Shown: positions 54,957 to 63,630 of the stretch, in pieces
Numbering within the stretch: the stretch's first letter is position 1
How the letters are laid out: the number at the start of each line of letters is the position of its first letter
Assembly: GCF_016093545.1 (NCBI RefSeq)
Contig: NZ_JADKYX010000006.1
Coordinates: 124,001-188,000, forward strand
From: Massilia rhizosphaerae
GTDB taxonomy: Bacteria; Pseudomonadota; Gammaproteobacteria; Burkholderiales; Burkholderiaceae_D
Length of the DNA stretch: 64,000 nt
Direction of reading: 5' to 3'
Program-made: the position numbers and the translations under genes
The notes under the pieces: model-generated
The model's database searches: none
Told to the model about the DNA's origin: nothing
The model's input: the letters and a program-made list of their open reading frames with translations, nothing else

Positions 54957-56405
54957 TCAGCGGTACATGGTCTCGGACGGCGACTCGTGGAACTGGCGCC
55001 GGTATCCCTTGGCCAGCACGGAGCGGCTCTTCACGCCCCAGCGGCTGGCGGTGTCGACGATCGAACCGTTGACCCGCTCATCGCTGAGCAATTCCTCGCG
55101 GATGCCCTCCAGCCGCAGCTTGCGGATCAAGCCGCCGGGCGTCATGCCGATCGAGCTCTTGAAGGTCATCTGCAGCGCACGTTCCGTCACGCCGATCTGG
55201 GCGGCGACTTCGCGCGTGCTCAGGTCGGCGCGCTCGAGGTTTTCGACGATGTGGCGGTAGGCGCGCCGGTATTTCGCCGGCAGGCGGGCCGACAGGTCGT
55301 CGACCGCCAGCGCGCGGCCGGCCTGCGGGTGGATCGCGCCGGACTCGGGCGCCTCGCTGCGCAGGCAACGCAGCGCTTCGGCCGTGTAGTTGGCGTAGAG
55401 CTTGAGCGCCTGCACCGGATTGCCCTGGCGTGCGGCGATCCGGGCCATGCAATACAGGTAGTCGAAGTTGCAGCGGCGCGTCCCCAGCTCGGTTTCGGCA
55501 CTGTTGAGCTTGCCCATCACCGCTTCGGCCACGTCGTCGAGGCCGCCGGCGAACGCCGCCAGCGCGATGTCGATCTTGGTCAGCAGGCCCTGGATGCCGC
55601 TACGGAAATTGTGCCCGTGGTGCGCGATGGCGATCAACGGCGCGGCGGCGAGGCGGTCGCTGTCGACCAGCGCGGCCAGCCGTTCGAGGTAATCGTTGCG
55701 CTGCGTGATCAGGGCCGGCAGCGGCGCCAGGATGGCCGTGGTGGCGGTGAGCGTGCGCGTGACGGCGGCGCGCTGGTTGCCGGCGTGCGTCTGGACCAGC
55801 TGCGCCGAGCGCCAGAAGGCGTGATCGTTCAACGTGGTGGAGGTGCGGATGCGCAGCTGGACGTCGAACTCGCGCGCCAGCAGGCCGAGCACGATGCGCC
55901 AGCCCGGCTCCTCGTGGCCATCGGCCAGCGTGGCGGCCTCCAGCAGGGCGTCGTCGGCGTCGCGCTGCAGGCCCAGCTGGTGCTTCACGAGCGCGACGCC
56001 GATCAGCGCCTCGATGCGCTCGGCCGGCGTGGCGGCGCCGTCCTGCACGATGCGGGCGAAGCATTTCGCCGTCGTGGCATAGCGGTCGCGCATCATCAGC
56101 TGCCAGCCGGTGTTCCGGCACGACATGATGCGCAGGCGGTCGTTGTCGTTGACGGTGAATTTCTGCGCGCGGCGGTACAGGTCTTCGGCATCTTCGTCGT
56201 AGCCGAGCAGCAGCGACGCGTCGCCCGCCGCCACCAGGCGCGCGACGTCCGCGTCGCCCAGCTTGCGTGCAGCGTTGTCGAGCACCTCGTCGACGGCGCA
56301 ATACGCGCGCTCGGCGGCGCCGTCGAGCATGGCGGCCGCATAGTCGGGCAAGGTGGCGCGCTGCGCAAGTCCGGAACATAAAGCAAAATAGATGGTCGAA
56401 AACAT
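54957..56405 (-). CDS. hrpB: AraC-family T3SS activator (HrpB/HrpX-like)
   Basis: A 482-residue regulator. The N-terminal 350 residues are helical TPR-like repeats, and the C-terminal 100 residues are a double helix-turn-helix AraC domain (LSTREVAAQIGVTERALQMT, then VDTASRWGVKSRSVLAKGYR). Length, TPR-plus-AraC layout and its location between sctC and sctT match Ralstonia HrpB. That protein binds the hrpII/PIP box, which is what the seven promoters in this window contain. Its own upstream region has no PIP box but carries the 16-base repeats listed below. Starts at MFSTIYF. Confidence 0.9.
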   Translation of the reverse strand: MFSTIYFALCSGLAQRATLPDYAAAMLDGAAERAYCAVDEVLDNAARKLGDADVARLVAAGDASLLLGYDEDAEDLYRRAQKFTVNDNDRLRIMSCRNTGWQLMMRDRYATTAKCFARIVQDGAATPAERIEALIGVALVKHQLGLQRDADDALLEAATLADGHEEPGWRIVLGLLAREFDVQLRIRTSTTLNDHAFWRSAQLVQTHAGNQRAAVTRTLTATTAILAPLPALITQRNDYLERLAALVDSDRLAAAPLIAIAHHGHNFRSGIQGLLTKIDIALAAFAGGLDDVAEAVMGKLNSAETELGTRRCNFDYLYCMARIAARQGNPVQALKLYANYTAEALRCLRSEAPESGAIHPQAGRALAVDDLSARLPAKYRRAYRHIVENLERADLSTREVAAQIGVTERALQMTFKSSIGMTPGGLIRKLRLEGIREELLSDERVNGSIVDTASRWGVKSRSVLAKGYRRQFHESPSETMYR

Positions 56406-56481
56406 GGTGCACCTCCCGGTTGATCTGTTTGCTGCCGGGTCATCCCGGCGACAAGATCATGGTAAGCGCGATACGCCTCGA

Positions 56482-56519
56482 CAAATCTCAACAAACCGCA
56501 GCGCAAATCACAACAAACC
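56482..56519. promoter_or_regulatory. tandem 16-base repeats upstream of hrpB
   Basis: CAAATCTCAACAAACC (56482-56497) and CAAATCACAACAAACC (56504-56519) differ at one base and repeat every 22 bases, two helical turns, in the 123-base space between sctT and hrpB. A direct repeat with that period is typical for an OmpR-family operator. The 13-mer CAAATCTCAACAA also occurs upstream of the ECF sigma gene. Candidate HrpG binding site; binding is inferred. Confidence 0.6.
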
Positions 56520-56528
56520 TCAAATCGT

Positions 56529-57359
56529 TCACTGCCCCGGCGCGCCGACCATGCCCTTCGCCAGTTGGCTGCCGAGGTCGCCCAGCAGCACGTCGCCCAC
56601 CACCTGCGACGCGAACACCGCCACCAGAGCGATCAGCATGATCATGCCGATCATGCCGCGCAGCGGCTGGCTGAGCGCGTTCGGCTCGAGCTTGTCGGCC
56701 GAGCGGGCCATGATGCCGAGGCCGACGTCCACCAGCACCAGCACCAGCATCACCGGCGTGCCGAGCTTGGCGAGCGCCGTCCACACGGTGTCGGTGCGGC
56801 CGATCAGGAACGCTTCGGCCGTGCTGGCCAGCGTGGGCAGCATCACCTGCGGCGGCCACCATTTATACGACTGGAACAGCGCGCCGAGCAGGAAGCTCAT
56901 GCCGCCGCCGACGTAGAACAGCGTCGTCACCAGCTGCAGCAGCAGGTTCGAGACGGGCGTGCTCTGCTCGCCGCGCAGCGGATTGGTCATCTGGACGTTG
57001 TTGAAACCGGTCATGTCGTCGATCAGCGTGCCGACGCTTTGCGCGATCCAGAACACCGGCGCGGCCGCGAAGCCGAACGCCAGGCCGAGGAAGGCTTCCT
57101 TGCCGGCCAGTACGATCAGCATCGCGCTGCCGGCCCCCTCGAACGCCTGCGACGGCTGTCCGGCGGCGACGAAAAAGGTCAGCACGTAGACGACGCCGTT
57201 GCGCACCATGCCCGGCAGCGCGGTGTCGCCGGTGGCCGGCAGGACGATGAAGGCCACCATGATGCGGATGCCGGTGAGCAGCAGCATCACGATCAGCGTG
57301 TGATAGGCGTCGTACCAGCCCATCAGGGCGTTGATCCAGGAAAAGGTATCGTTGGTCAT
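56529..57359 (-). CDS. sctT: T3SS export apparatus protein SctT
   Basis: A 276-residue membrane protein with about eight hydrophobic segments, the FliR/HrcT-type export-gate component. Conserved stretches are MVRNGVVYVLTFFVAAGQPS, FAAAPVFWIAQSVGTLIDD and PTLASTAEAFLIGRTDTV. Follows sctO after 3 bases. Confidence 0.95.
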   Translation of the reverse strand: MTNDTFSWINALMGWYDAYHTLIVMLLLTGIRIMVAFIVLPATGDTALPGMVRNGVVYVLTFFVAAGQPSQAFEGAGSAMLIVLAGKEAFLGLAFGFAAAPVFWIAQSVGTLIDDMTGFNNVQMTNPLRGEQSTPVSNLLLQLVTTLFYVGGGMSFLLGALFQSYKWWPPQVMLPTLASTAEAFLIGRTDTVWTALAKLGTPVMLVLVLVDVGLGIMARSADKLEPNALSQPLRGMIGMIMLIALVAVFASQVVGDVLLGDLGSQLAKGMVGAPGQ

Positions 57360-57362
57360 CGT

Positions 57363-57854
57363 TCATCTCGCATAGCGTCGGGCCAGCAGGTTCTCCACGG
57401 CTTCCTCGTCGGCCGCCAGTTCGGCGGCATGTGCGGCGGCGCGCCGCACCGCGTCCAGTCTCGCCCGGCACCGGTCGAGCGCCGCTTCGGCGCGCGCCAG
57501 CCGGGCTTCCGTGTCGCGCACCCGGGCCCCGTGGCGGTCGACGGCGCCGGCCGCTTTCTGCTCGGCCTTGCGGGCCGCGTCGATCGCGTCCTTGAGCGCC
57601 ACGCGCCAGTTTTCGTGGCGCAGGTAATCGGCCACCGACAGTCCGGTGGCGCCGCGGAAGCGCGCCGCCATGCCTTCCACGTGGACGCGGCAGCGCTCCA
57701 GCGCCAGGTCCACGTCGCGCCGGGCCTCGTCGCAGGCCGCCTCGCGCTCGGCCAGCGCGCGCCGGTCGCGCGCCAGTTCCTCCTGGATGCGCTCGCGGCG
57801 CCGGTCCTTGGCGGCGACGATCACGCGCCACTTGCCGATGTCCGCCCTGCTCAT
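57363..57854 (-). CDS. sctO: T3SS stalk-like protein SctO (HrpB7 type)
   Basis: A 163-residue, Arg/Ala/Glu-rich helical hairpin predicted as a long coiled coil ([20 protein letters not shown]). SctO proteins form the central stalk of the ATPase ring, like FliJ. The sequence is weakly conserved; the assignment rests on size, coiled coil and position between sctN and sctT. Its ATG overlaps the sctN stop by 4 bases. Confidence 0.85.
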   Translation of the reverse strand: MSRADIGKWRVIVAAKDRRRERIQEELARDRRALAEREAACDEARRDVDLALERCRVHVEGMAARFRGATGLSVADYLRHENWRVALKDAIDAARKAEQKAAGAVDRHGARVRDTEARLARAEAALDRCRARLDAVRRAAAHAAELAADEEAVENLLARRYAR

Positions 57855-59173
57855 TGCGGCGCGAACCCGGAGACGAATTCGTGTGTTTCCTCGCCGTCCG
57901 CGAAGTCGTCGGTGCGCTGGTTGAGGAACTCCTCGAGCGGGCCGTGCTGCTCGATCGCCTCGTCGGTCAGCGGGTCCGTGCCCTGCTGGTATTCCCCCAT
58001 CTGCAGCAACAGTTCGACTTCGTCGTACTTCGCCAGGAGCTTGCGCATGTGGCCGGCGCCGGCGCAATGCTCGGGCGTGGCGACGAGGGTCATGACCCGG
58101 CTCAGGCTGTGCAGCACGTCGATGGCCGGGTAACGGTTGCGCGCCGCGATCGCGCGCGACAACACCATGTGCCCGTCGAGGATGCCGCGCACTTCCTCGC
58201 TGACCGGGTCGTTGCCCTCCTCGTCCTCGGCCAGCACCGTATAAAAGGCGGTAATGGAACCCTCGGCCCCCATGCCGGCCCGTTCGAGCAGGCGCGGCAG
58301 TTCGGCGAAGACCGACGGCGGGAAGCCGCGCCGGGTGGGCGGCTCGCCGGCCGCCAGGCCGATTTCACGCTGCGCGCGGGCGAAGCGGGTCAGCGAATCC
58401 ATCATCAGCAGCACGCGCAGCCCGCAGTCGCGGAAATACTCGGCGATGGCGGTCCCGACGTGGGCCGCCTTCGCGCGCTCGATGGCGGAACGGTCCGAGG
58501 TCGCGCACACGACGACGCTCCTGGCCATGCCGTCCTCGCCCAGGATGAGCTCCATGAATTCGCGCACCTCGCGGCCCCGTTCGCCGATCAGGACGATCAC
58601 GTTGACGTCGCAGGCGGCGCCGCGCGCCAGCATGCCGAGCAGCGTGCTCTTGCCGACGCCGGCCGGCGCGAAGATGCCGAAGCGCTGGCCCTCGCCGACC
58701 GTCAGCAGCCCGTCGATCACGCGCACGCCCGTATCCAGCGGCGTATCGACCATGCGCCGGGTCAGCGGATCGGGCGCGTCGGCCATCACCGGGCGCAGCT
58801 CGGTCTCCGGCGGCAGGGGCGCGCCGTCGATCGGCTCGCCCAGCCCGTCGAGCACCCGGCCCAGCAACGCTTCGCCGACGGGCACCGAGAGCGGGCGCCC
58901 CAGGCCGATCACGCGGGTCGAGCGCGACAGGCCGGTCACGTTGCCGAATGGCGCCAGCAGCGCGAACTGGCGGGTGAAGCCGACCACCTCGGCGCGCTGC
59001 AGCAGGGTGCCGCGGGCGTCGCGCAGCTCGCACAGCTCGCCCAGCATGACGTCGATGCCGCCGACCTTCAGCAGCGTGCCGACCGCTTCGACCACCTTGC
59101 CGTGGCGGACGAACGTCGCGGCGCCGTCGAGCGCGCCGTCCAGCGCGTCGAGAAAGGCGATGGCGTCGTTCAT
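57851..59173 (-). CDS. sctN: T3SS ATPase
   Basis: A 440-residue FliI/F1-beta-type hexameric ATPase that unloads substrates at the injectisome base. Walker [17 protein letters not shown], catalytic Glu in [12 protein letters not shown] and Walker [19 protein letters not shown] are intact. The N-terminal and C-terminal domains have family length. Overlaps sctL by 4 bases. Confidence 0.97.
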   Translation of the reverse strand: MNDAIAFLDALDGALDGAATFVRHGKVVEAVGTLLKVGGIDVMLGELCELRDARGTLLQRAEVVGFTRQFALLAPFGNVTGLSRSTRVIGLGRPLSVPVGEALLGRVLDGLGEPIDGAPLPPETELRPVMADAPDPLTRRMVDTPLDTGVRVIDGLLTVGEGQRFGIFAPAGVGKSTLLGMLARGAACDVNVIVLIGERGREVREFMELILGEDGMARSVVVCATSDRSAIERAKAAHVGTAIAEYFRDCGLRVLLMMDSLTRFARAQREIGLAAGEPPTRRGFPPSVFAELPRLLERAGMGAEGSITAFYTVLAEDEEGNDPVSEEVRGILDGHMVLSRAIAARNRYPAIDVLHSLSRVMTLVATPEHCAGAGHMRKLLAKYDEVELLLQMGEYQQGTDPLTDEAIEQHGPLEEFLNQRTDDFADGEETHEFVSGFAPQ

Positions 59174-60030
59174 GGCATGCTCCAGTCGGCGCCGGCGGCG
59201 TCTTCGCAGGCCTCGTCGTCATCGGCCTCGTCGTCGTAAGCCTCGTCGTCATCGGCCTCGTCGTCGTAAGCCTCGTCGTCATCGGCCTCGTCATCGGCCT
59301 CGTCATAGGCCTCGTCGTCTTCCCCTTCCCGATCTTCCATGCCGCCCTGCCCGTCCCCGGACTTGAGCGCGCCGATGGCGCGTTCCAGGGCGCTCAACAG
59401 CATCGGCAGGCCGCCGGACACGATGCCGTGGTCCCATTCGCAGACGCAGCTGCCCGCTTCCGCGGCGGGATCGGCGCTCACCGTCGGATTGAGCGGCCAG
59501 CGGTTCTCCTTGCATACGGCGCGGAAGGCCCGCGTCGCGTCGTCGACGTCCTCCGGCGCCACGCGCACCGTGAGGTACGAGGCATCGTCGATGTGGCGCG
59601 ACAGGTCGGCGCCGATGCGTGTGAACAGGGCGGCGCGGTCGGCGTTGCCCAGCGTGCGCGCGACCGCGCGCAGCACGAGGTCGGCGATGCGCTCGCGCAC
59701 CGCCAGCAGCGTGTCGCGCCCGGATTCGACGCCGCGCAGCATGGTTTCCTGCGCATCCTCCAGCGCGCGCGCCTGCCCGGCCTCGTAGCCGCGCTCTTCG
59801 GCGGCGTCGTACTCGGCGCGCGCCGCCTCGATCGTCCGCGCGGCTTCCGCGCGCGCGGCCTCCCTGATGGCCTCGGCTTCCTGTTCGGCGTCGGCGATCA
59901 ACCGTTCGATCTGCCGGGTGCACTGATCGGCGGCGCCGTCGAGGGCAACCAGTCCGGCCATGTCGCCGGCCCGCAGGACATCCTGCCCGATCCCGATGCC
60001 GCCACGCGGCGATCTCAACCAAATAACCAT
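59170..60030 (-). CDS. sctL: T3SS ATPase stator SctL with acidic repeat tail
   Basis: A 286-residue FliH-like protein that links the ATPase to the cytoplasmic ring. Residues about 40-110 form a coiled coil ([20 protein letters not shown]), and about 115-225 the globular domain with [16 protein letters not shown]. The last 60 residues are a repetitive acidic tail of [10 protein letters not shown] units, absent from usual SctL proteins. Overlaps sctK by 16 bases. Confidence 0.9.
   Translation of the reverse strand: MVIWLRSPRGGIGIGQDVLRAGDMAGLVALDGAADQCTRQIERLIADAEQEAEAIREAARAEAARTIEAARAEYDAAEERGYEAGQARALEDAQETMLRGVESGRDTLLAVRERIADLVLRAVARTLGNADRAALFTRIGADLSRHIDDASYLTVRVAPEDVDDATRAFRAVCKENRWPLNPTVSADPAAEAGSCVCEWDHGIVSGGLPMLLSALERAIGALKSGDGQGGMEDREGEDDEAYDEADDEADDDEAYDDEADDDEAYDDEADDDEACEDAAGADWSMP
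59209..59310 (-). repeat. 30-base in-frame repeat encoding acidic tail of SctL
   Basis: The DNA encoding [10 protein letters not shown] is repeated about two and a half times without change, flanked by shorter DEADDEA variants. Identical DNA copies point to recent slippage expansion. In-frame with sctL. Confidence 0.85.
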
Positions 60031-60650
60031 GTGAACTCCGGAAAAATCAGAACGGCGTCAGCCAGGAACGGGGAAACCACGCCGGTTGCGGCGGGCTCGG
60101 CCGGGCGCGCGTCCGGCGCGCCGTGCAGGGTCAGGGCGACCAGCCGCGCCGCCACGTCCAGGGTCAACGCCCGGTCCGCGATGATCATTGCGTGGCCGCC
60201 GGCGGCCAGCGCATCGGCACCCGCGTCGTCCGGCGGCGCCGCCTCGGCGCCGGGTGCCTGCATGCCGAGCCGCAGCAGCATGTCGAAGGCCTGCTCGCCG
60301 ACCGCGCCGGCCAGCGCGCGCCGCCGCGCGCCGGACACGATCCGCCGCAGCGCGCCGCGCGCGGGATACAGCCGCAAGGCGGCCAGCACGCGCCCCAGCG
60401 CGTCGCCGTCGAGCAGGGCCAGGCGGTTGGCGTGCGGGCCGAAACTGCTCAGCGGCGCAGCTTGCCCGAGCCAGGCGGCGCGCGCGCCATACCATGCGTG
60501 GCCCACGCCGGGCGACACGGGCACGCCCAGGCGGCGGCAGGCGCGCTCGCCCAGCGCGGCGGCCAGCGCCGCCACCCGCTGCTCGTAGGCGGCAAGCCAG
60601 GCGGCCAGGCGTTCCGGCGGCAGCGGCGCGGTGCTCGGCGCGGTGCTCAT
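60015..60650 (-). CDS. sctK: T3SS accessory protein SctK (HrpB4 type)
   Basis: A 211-residue Ala/Arg/Leu-rich soluble protein in the sctJ-sctK-sctL position. SctK proteins link the sorting platform to the needle base. Similarity is low, as usual for the family: [20 protein letters not shown] and [20 protein letters not shown] are the most regular stretches. Start overlaps the sctJ stop by 4 bases; the longer open frame upstream belongs to sctJ in another frame. Confidence 0.82.
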   Translation of the reverse strand: MSTAPSTAPLPPERLAAWLAAYEQRVAALAAALGERACRRLGVPVSPGVGHAWYGARAAWLGQAAPLSSFGPHANRLALLDGDALGRVLAALRLYPARGALRRIVSGARRRALAGAVGEQAFDMLLRLGMQAPGAEAAPPDDAGADALAAGGHAMIIADRALTLDVAARLVALTLHGAPDARPAEPAATGVVSPFLADAVLIFPEFTWLFG

Positions 60651-61414
60651 GCGGCGCCCTTGCCGGTACGCCTGAGCAGGCGCTGCGCGATGTCGGCCAG
60701 CGAGATGCCGAAGCGACGGGCCACCAGCGCCAGCGCGACGGCCAGGGCGGCCACGCCGAGCGCGGCGCCGCCCCAGCGCCATGCCGCCGAGCCCTGGTTC
60801 GACGCGCGCAAGGCCTCCGGCGCCGCCGCCCCCTGCACCATCGTGACGCTGACGTTGTCGTAGGTGAGTCCCTCGACCGCATGCACCACCAGGTTCTTCA
60901 GGTTGGGCGTGAGCGTGGCCACGTCCGTGCCGGGCAGGTACTGGATGAAGACCGCGGCCGACGACGGCTTGACCGTGGCGGCCAGCGGATCGTTGTTCGG
61001 CAGGACGATCTGCACGTTGGCATAGGCCACGCCGTCGATGCGCGACAAGACCTCCGACAACTGCTGCGACACGCCGTAGATGAAGCGCACGCGCTCCTCG
61101 GTGGGCGTGGAGATCAGGCCGTCCTTCTTGAACATGTCGCCCAGGTTCTGGAACCGCTGGTGCGGCAGCCCATGCGCGTGCAACACGTCCATCGCACGGG
61201 CGAACTGGTCGCCGTCGATGTCCACGTTCCAGGTCTTGCCGCCGTCGTCGGATTCCTTGGACGCGTCGACCTGGGCCTCGAGCAGCACCGCCAGCATTTC
61301 GTTGGCGTCGCGCTCGGGCAAATGCGCGAACAGCTGCTTGCTGCAACCGGAGAGCAGCATGGCGGCGGCGCCGGCCAGCAGGCAAGTCTTGAGCGCTTTC
61401 ACATGGATCGCCAT
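60647..61414 (-). CDS. sctJ: T3SS inner-ring lipoprotein SctJ
   Basis: A 255-residue lipoprotein with lipobox LLSGC at the end of the signal peptide (about residues 20-24). Two ring-building domains follow: [20 protein letters not shown] and [22 protein letters not shown]-terminal membrane helix ([19 protein letters not shown]) precedes the basic tail. FliF/EscJ family; forms the inner membrane ring. Confidence 0.96.
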   Translation of the reverse strand: MAIHVKALKTCLLAGAAAMLLSGCSKQLFAHLPERDANEMLAVLLEAQVDASKESDDGGKTWNVDIDGDQFARAMDVLHAHGLPHQRFQNLGDMFKKDGLISTPTEERVRFIYGVSQQLSEVLSRIDGVAYANVQIVLPNNDPLAATVKPSSAAVFIQYLPGTDVATLTPNLKNLVVHAVEGLTYDNVSVTMVQGAAAPEALRASNQGSAAWRWGGAALGVAALAVALALVARRFGISLADIAQRLLRRTGKGAA

Positions 61415-61424
61415 ATCAGCCCCG

Positions 61425-61829
61425 TCACTGGTTCTTCATCAATGTCTGCACCGAGGACTTGACGCCCTGGGCCACCATCTGGCCGCCGTACATCTTGCAA
61501 GCCATCTCCGCCGCCTCGAACTGGATCTTCGTGGTCGCGCCGACGAGTTCCTGCTGCGTCATGAAGGGCGCCTCGGCGGCGAACCGGTCGATCTGTCCGC
61601 CCATCTGGGCGAAGGCCTGGTCCTGGCGCGTGACCGCCTCGGTGATCGCCGACGGCCCATGCACGCGCGACGCGTCCGGGGGCGCCATGCGCGCGGCCTC
61701 GAGCTTGCTGCGGAACAGGTCGACCAATTCGCCGGGAGGCTGCACGCGCGGGGCCGCCGGTCCCGCCGGGGTGGTTGGCTGCGGCGCCAGGGTGGCGATC
61801 GGCGGCAGGGGCTGGATGGGGATCGTCAT
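61425..61829 (-). CDS. sctI: T3SS inner rod protein SctI (HrpB2 type)
   Basis: A 134-residue small protein, Pro/Ala-rich at the start ([20 protein letters not shown]), with a helical C-terminal half ([20 protein letters not shown], ending in QTLMKNQ) typical of rod proteins that are themselves exported. It sits between hrpB1 and sctJ as in Ralstonia and Xanthomonas. Confidence 0.87.
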   Translation of the reverse strand: MTIPIQPLPPIATLAPQPTTPAGPAAPRVQPPGELVDLFRSKLEAARMAPPDASRVHGPSAITEAVTRQDQAFAQMGGQIDRFAAEAPFMTQQELVGATTKIQFEAAEMACKMYGGQMVAQGVKSSVQTLMKNQ

Positions 61830-61838
61830 GACGGGCTC

Positions 61839-62309
61839 CTAGGCGCGCAGGTGGCGCTGTTGCATCATTTTCTGCAATTCGGCCAGGTCGACCTGCGCCT
61901 CGGTGCTGGCGGGAGCGCGGCGCGTGCCCACCTTGCCCAGCAGCGTATTGACGATATCGACGGAATCCTGGTCTTCGTTGCGGTTGAGGACGTCGTTGGC
62001 GTACGAGCGCCACGACGGATCCTGCAGCCCGTACAGCGCCACGGCCAGCAGGGCGTGGACGTACGGGCCGAACGCACCGCGCAGGGGACGCTGCTCCAGG
62101 TCGCGCAGGAAGCGCAGGGCGCCGGAGAAGTCGTGGCGCCGGATCATCATCCAGGCGTCGTAGGCGTTCAGCTCGATGAAGTTCGGGCGCAGGATGTGCA
62201 AGGCGGTGAGGACCCGTTCGGACTGCTCGAGATGGCCGTGCTTGGCGCCGAACATCAAGACTTCGATCAACGCCGCGATCATGCGGCTGCTGCATTGGGA
62301 CTCGGACAT
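61839..62309 (-). CDS. hrpB1: HrpB1/HrpK-family T3SS protein
   Basis: A 156-residue soluble, helical TPR-like protein of the HrpB1/HrpK family (LIEVLMFGAKHGHLEQSERV, then LTALHILRPNFIELNAYDAW). It is the first gene of the minus-strand sct operon and has a perfect PIP promoter. In Xanthomonas HrpB1 is a periplasmic peptidoglycan-binding protein needed for assembly. The ATG after ACAGGAGTGAAC is preferred over a GTG two codons earlier. Confidence 0.88.
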   Translation of the reverse strand: MSESQCSSRMIAALIEVLMFGAKHGHLEQSERVLTALHILRPNFIELNAYDAWMMIRRHDFSGALRFLRDLEQRPLRGAFGPYVHALLAVALYGLQDPSWRSYANDVLNRNEDQDSVDIVNTLLGKVGTRRAPASTEAQVDLAELQKMMQQRHLRA

Positions 62310-62357
62310 GTTCACTCCTGTTGGCTGGGCCGCAGCGGACTGCGCGGCATGACCGAC

Positions 62358-62419
62358 ACCTTACCGCCCGCGTCCCGCCCGCCGCGGGCCGGACCCGAAG
62401 TCCCCGCGCGCCAAACGAA
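62358..62419 (-). promoter_or_regulatory. PIP box promoter of the hrpB1-sctT operon
   Basis: On the minus strand TTCGT-N15-TTCGG (62419 to 62395) with 31 bases to TAAGGT (62363 to 62358), an exact YANNNT. The first gene starts 49 bases further. Controls hrpB1-sctI-sctJ-sctK-sctL-sctN-sctO-sctT. Confidence 0.88.
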
Positions 62420-62443
62420 GCACCCCGTGCGCCGCCCCCGGAC

Positions 62444-62505
62444 TTCGCCCGCGTCGCCGGCACTTCGCCCGGAGCGCCGGCCGGCCGCGCCGCGCACCCG
62501 ACAAT
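62444..62505 (+). promoter_or_regulatory. perfect PIP box promoter of sctU-sctV
   Basis: TTCGC-N15-TTCGC at 62444-62468, 31 bases, GACAAT (62500-62505). The -10 keeps A at position 2 and T at position 6 but has G first, as at the kinase-ART effector. sctU starts 44 bases further. Forms a divergent pair with the hrpB1 promoter. Confidence 0.82.
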
Positions 62506-62548
62506 ACCGCCTGGGTCTCGCATCGCGGGATCGGAACGGGGATCGAGC

Positions 62549-63616
62549 ATGTCCGAAGAAAAAACCGAACAACCCAGCGACAAGAAGCTGCGCGACGCGC
62601 GCCGCGACGGCGAGACGTGCAAGAGTACCGACCTGCCGTTCGCCGCGATCATGCTGTGCGCCTGGCTGGGCTTTTCCGTCGCCGGCGGGCGCATGGCGGA
62701 ACAATTGCGCCTGCTGCTGCTCGGCGGACTCGACGTGAAGCGCGCGCAGGACGACCTGCGGATGGCCGACGTGCTCGTCGAGGCGGCCACCCACGGGCTG
62801 ATCCTGGTGTTGCCGGTCGTGGTCGTCGCGGCGCTGGCGGCGGTCGGCGCGCTGGCGGCCCAGGTCGGCCTGCAGACGTCGTTCAAGCCGCTGGAACTCA
62901 AGTTCGACGCCATCAACCCGGCCTCGGGCCTGAAGCGCATTTTTTCGGTGCGTTCGCTGATCGACCTGCTCAAGGCGGTGCTCAAGGCCTTGCTGATCGG
63001 CGCCGTGCTGTACCGCACCTGCCTGCTGCTGGTGCCGCTGATGCTCGGGGCGCCCTACCAGCCGGTCGACGGACTCGCCGCCGTCGCCTGGGGCGTGGTG
63101 GGCAAGGTGTTCGGCGTGGCCGGCGTGCTGTACGCGATCATCGGCGTGGCCGACTACGGCCTCCAGCACTGGCTGTTCATACGCGACCACAAGATGAGCA
63201 AGGACGATGTCAAGCGCGAGCACAAGGATTCGGAAGGCGACCCGCACATCAAGCAGGAGCGCCGCAAGCTCGGGCGCGAATTCGCCAACGCCGCGCCGAA
63301 CGAGCCCGTGGCGAACGCCAACGTGGTGGTGGTCAACCCGACCCACTACGCCGTGGCGCTGCGCTACGACCCCGACGAGGCGGGCCTGCCGCGCGTGATC
63401 GCCAAGGGCGTCGACGACGACGCCAGGGTGATCCGCGAACAGGCCATGCAGTACGGCGTGCCGATCGTCGGCAATCCGCCGCTCGCGCGCGCACTGTTCC
63501 TCGTGGCGGTCAACGACGCCGTTCCGGAACCGCTGTTCGATTCGGTCGCCGCCGTGCTGGCGTGGGTCGAGAACATGCAGGCGCCGCGCGACCTCTCCCA
63601 AGACGACAACCCATGA
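62549..63616 (+). CDS. sctU: T3SS export switch protein SctU
   Basis: A 355-residue protein with four membrane helices (about residues 28-50, 75-100, 135-160 and 175-200) and a cytoplasmic domain with the self-cleavage motif NPTH in VVVVNPTHYAVALRY. It switches substrate class during assembly. The N-terminus is MSEEKTEQPSDKKLRDARRD, as in the FlhB/HrcU family. An upstream in-frame extension through the promoter is not coding. Precedes sctV by 14 bases. Confidence 0.97.
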   Translation: MSEEKTEQPSDKKLRDARRDGETCKSTDLPFAAIMLCAWLGFSVAGGRMAEQLRLLLLGGLDVKRAQDDLRMADVLVEAATHGLILVLPVVVVAALAAVGALAAQVGLQTSFKPLELKFDAINPASGLKRIFSVRSLIDLLKAVLKALLIGAVLYRTCLLLVPLMLGAPYQPVDGLAAVAWGVVGKVFGVAGVLYAIIGVADYGLQHWLFIRDHKMSKDDVKREHKDSEGDPHIKQERRKLGREFANAAPNEPVANANVVVVNPTHYAVALRYDPDEAGLPRVIAKGVDDDARVIREQAMQYGVPIVGNPPLARALFLVAVNDAVPEPLFDSVAAVLAWVENMQAPRDLSQDDNP

Positions 63617-63630
63617 CCAAGAGGTAACCC

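Noticed and set aside
56406..56528. PIP box in front of hrpB
   Set aside because: No TTCG-N16-TTCG on the minus strand in this interval; only the CAAATC repeats were found.
59209..59310. Possible CRISPR-like array
   Set aside because: The repeats are contiguous without unique spacers and stay in the reading frame of sctL.
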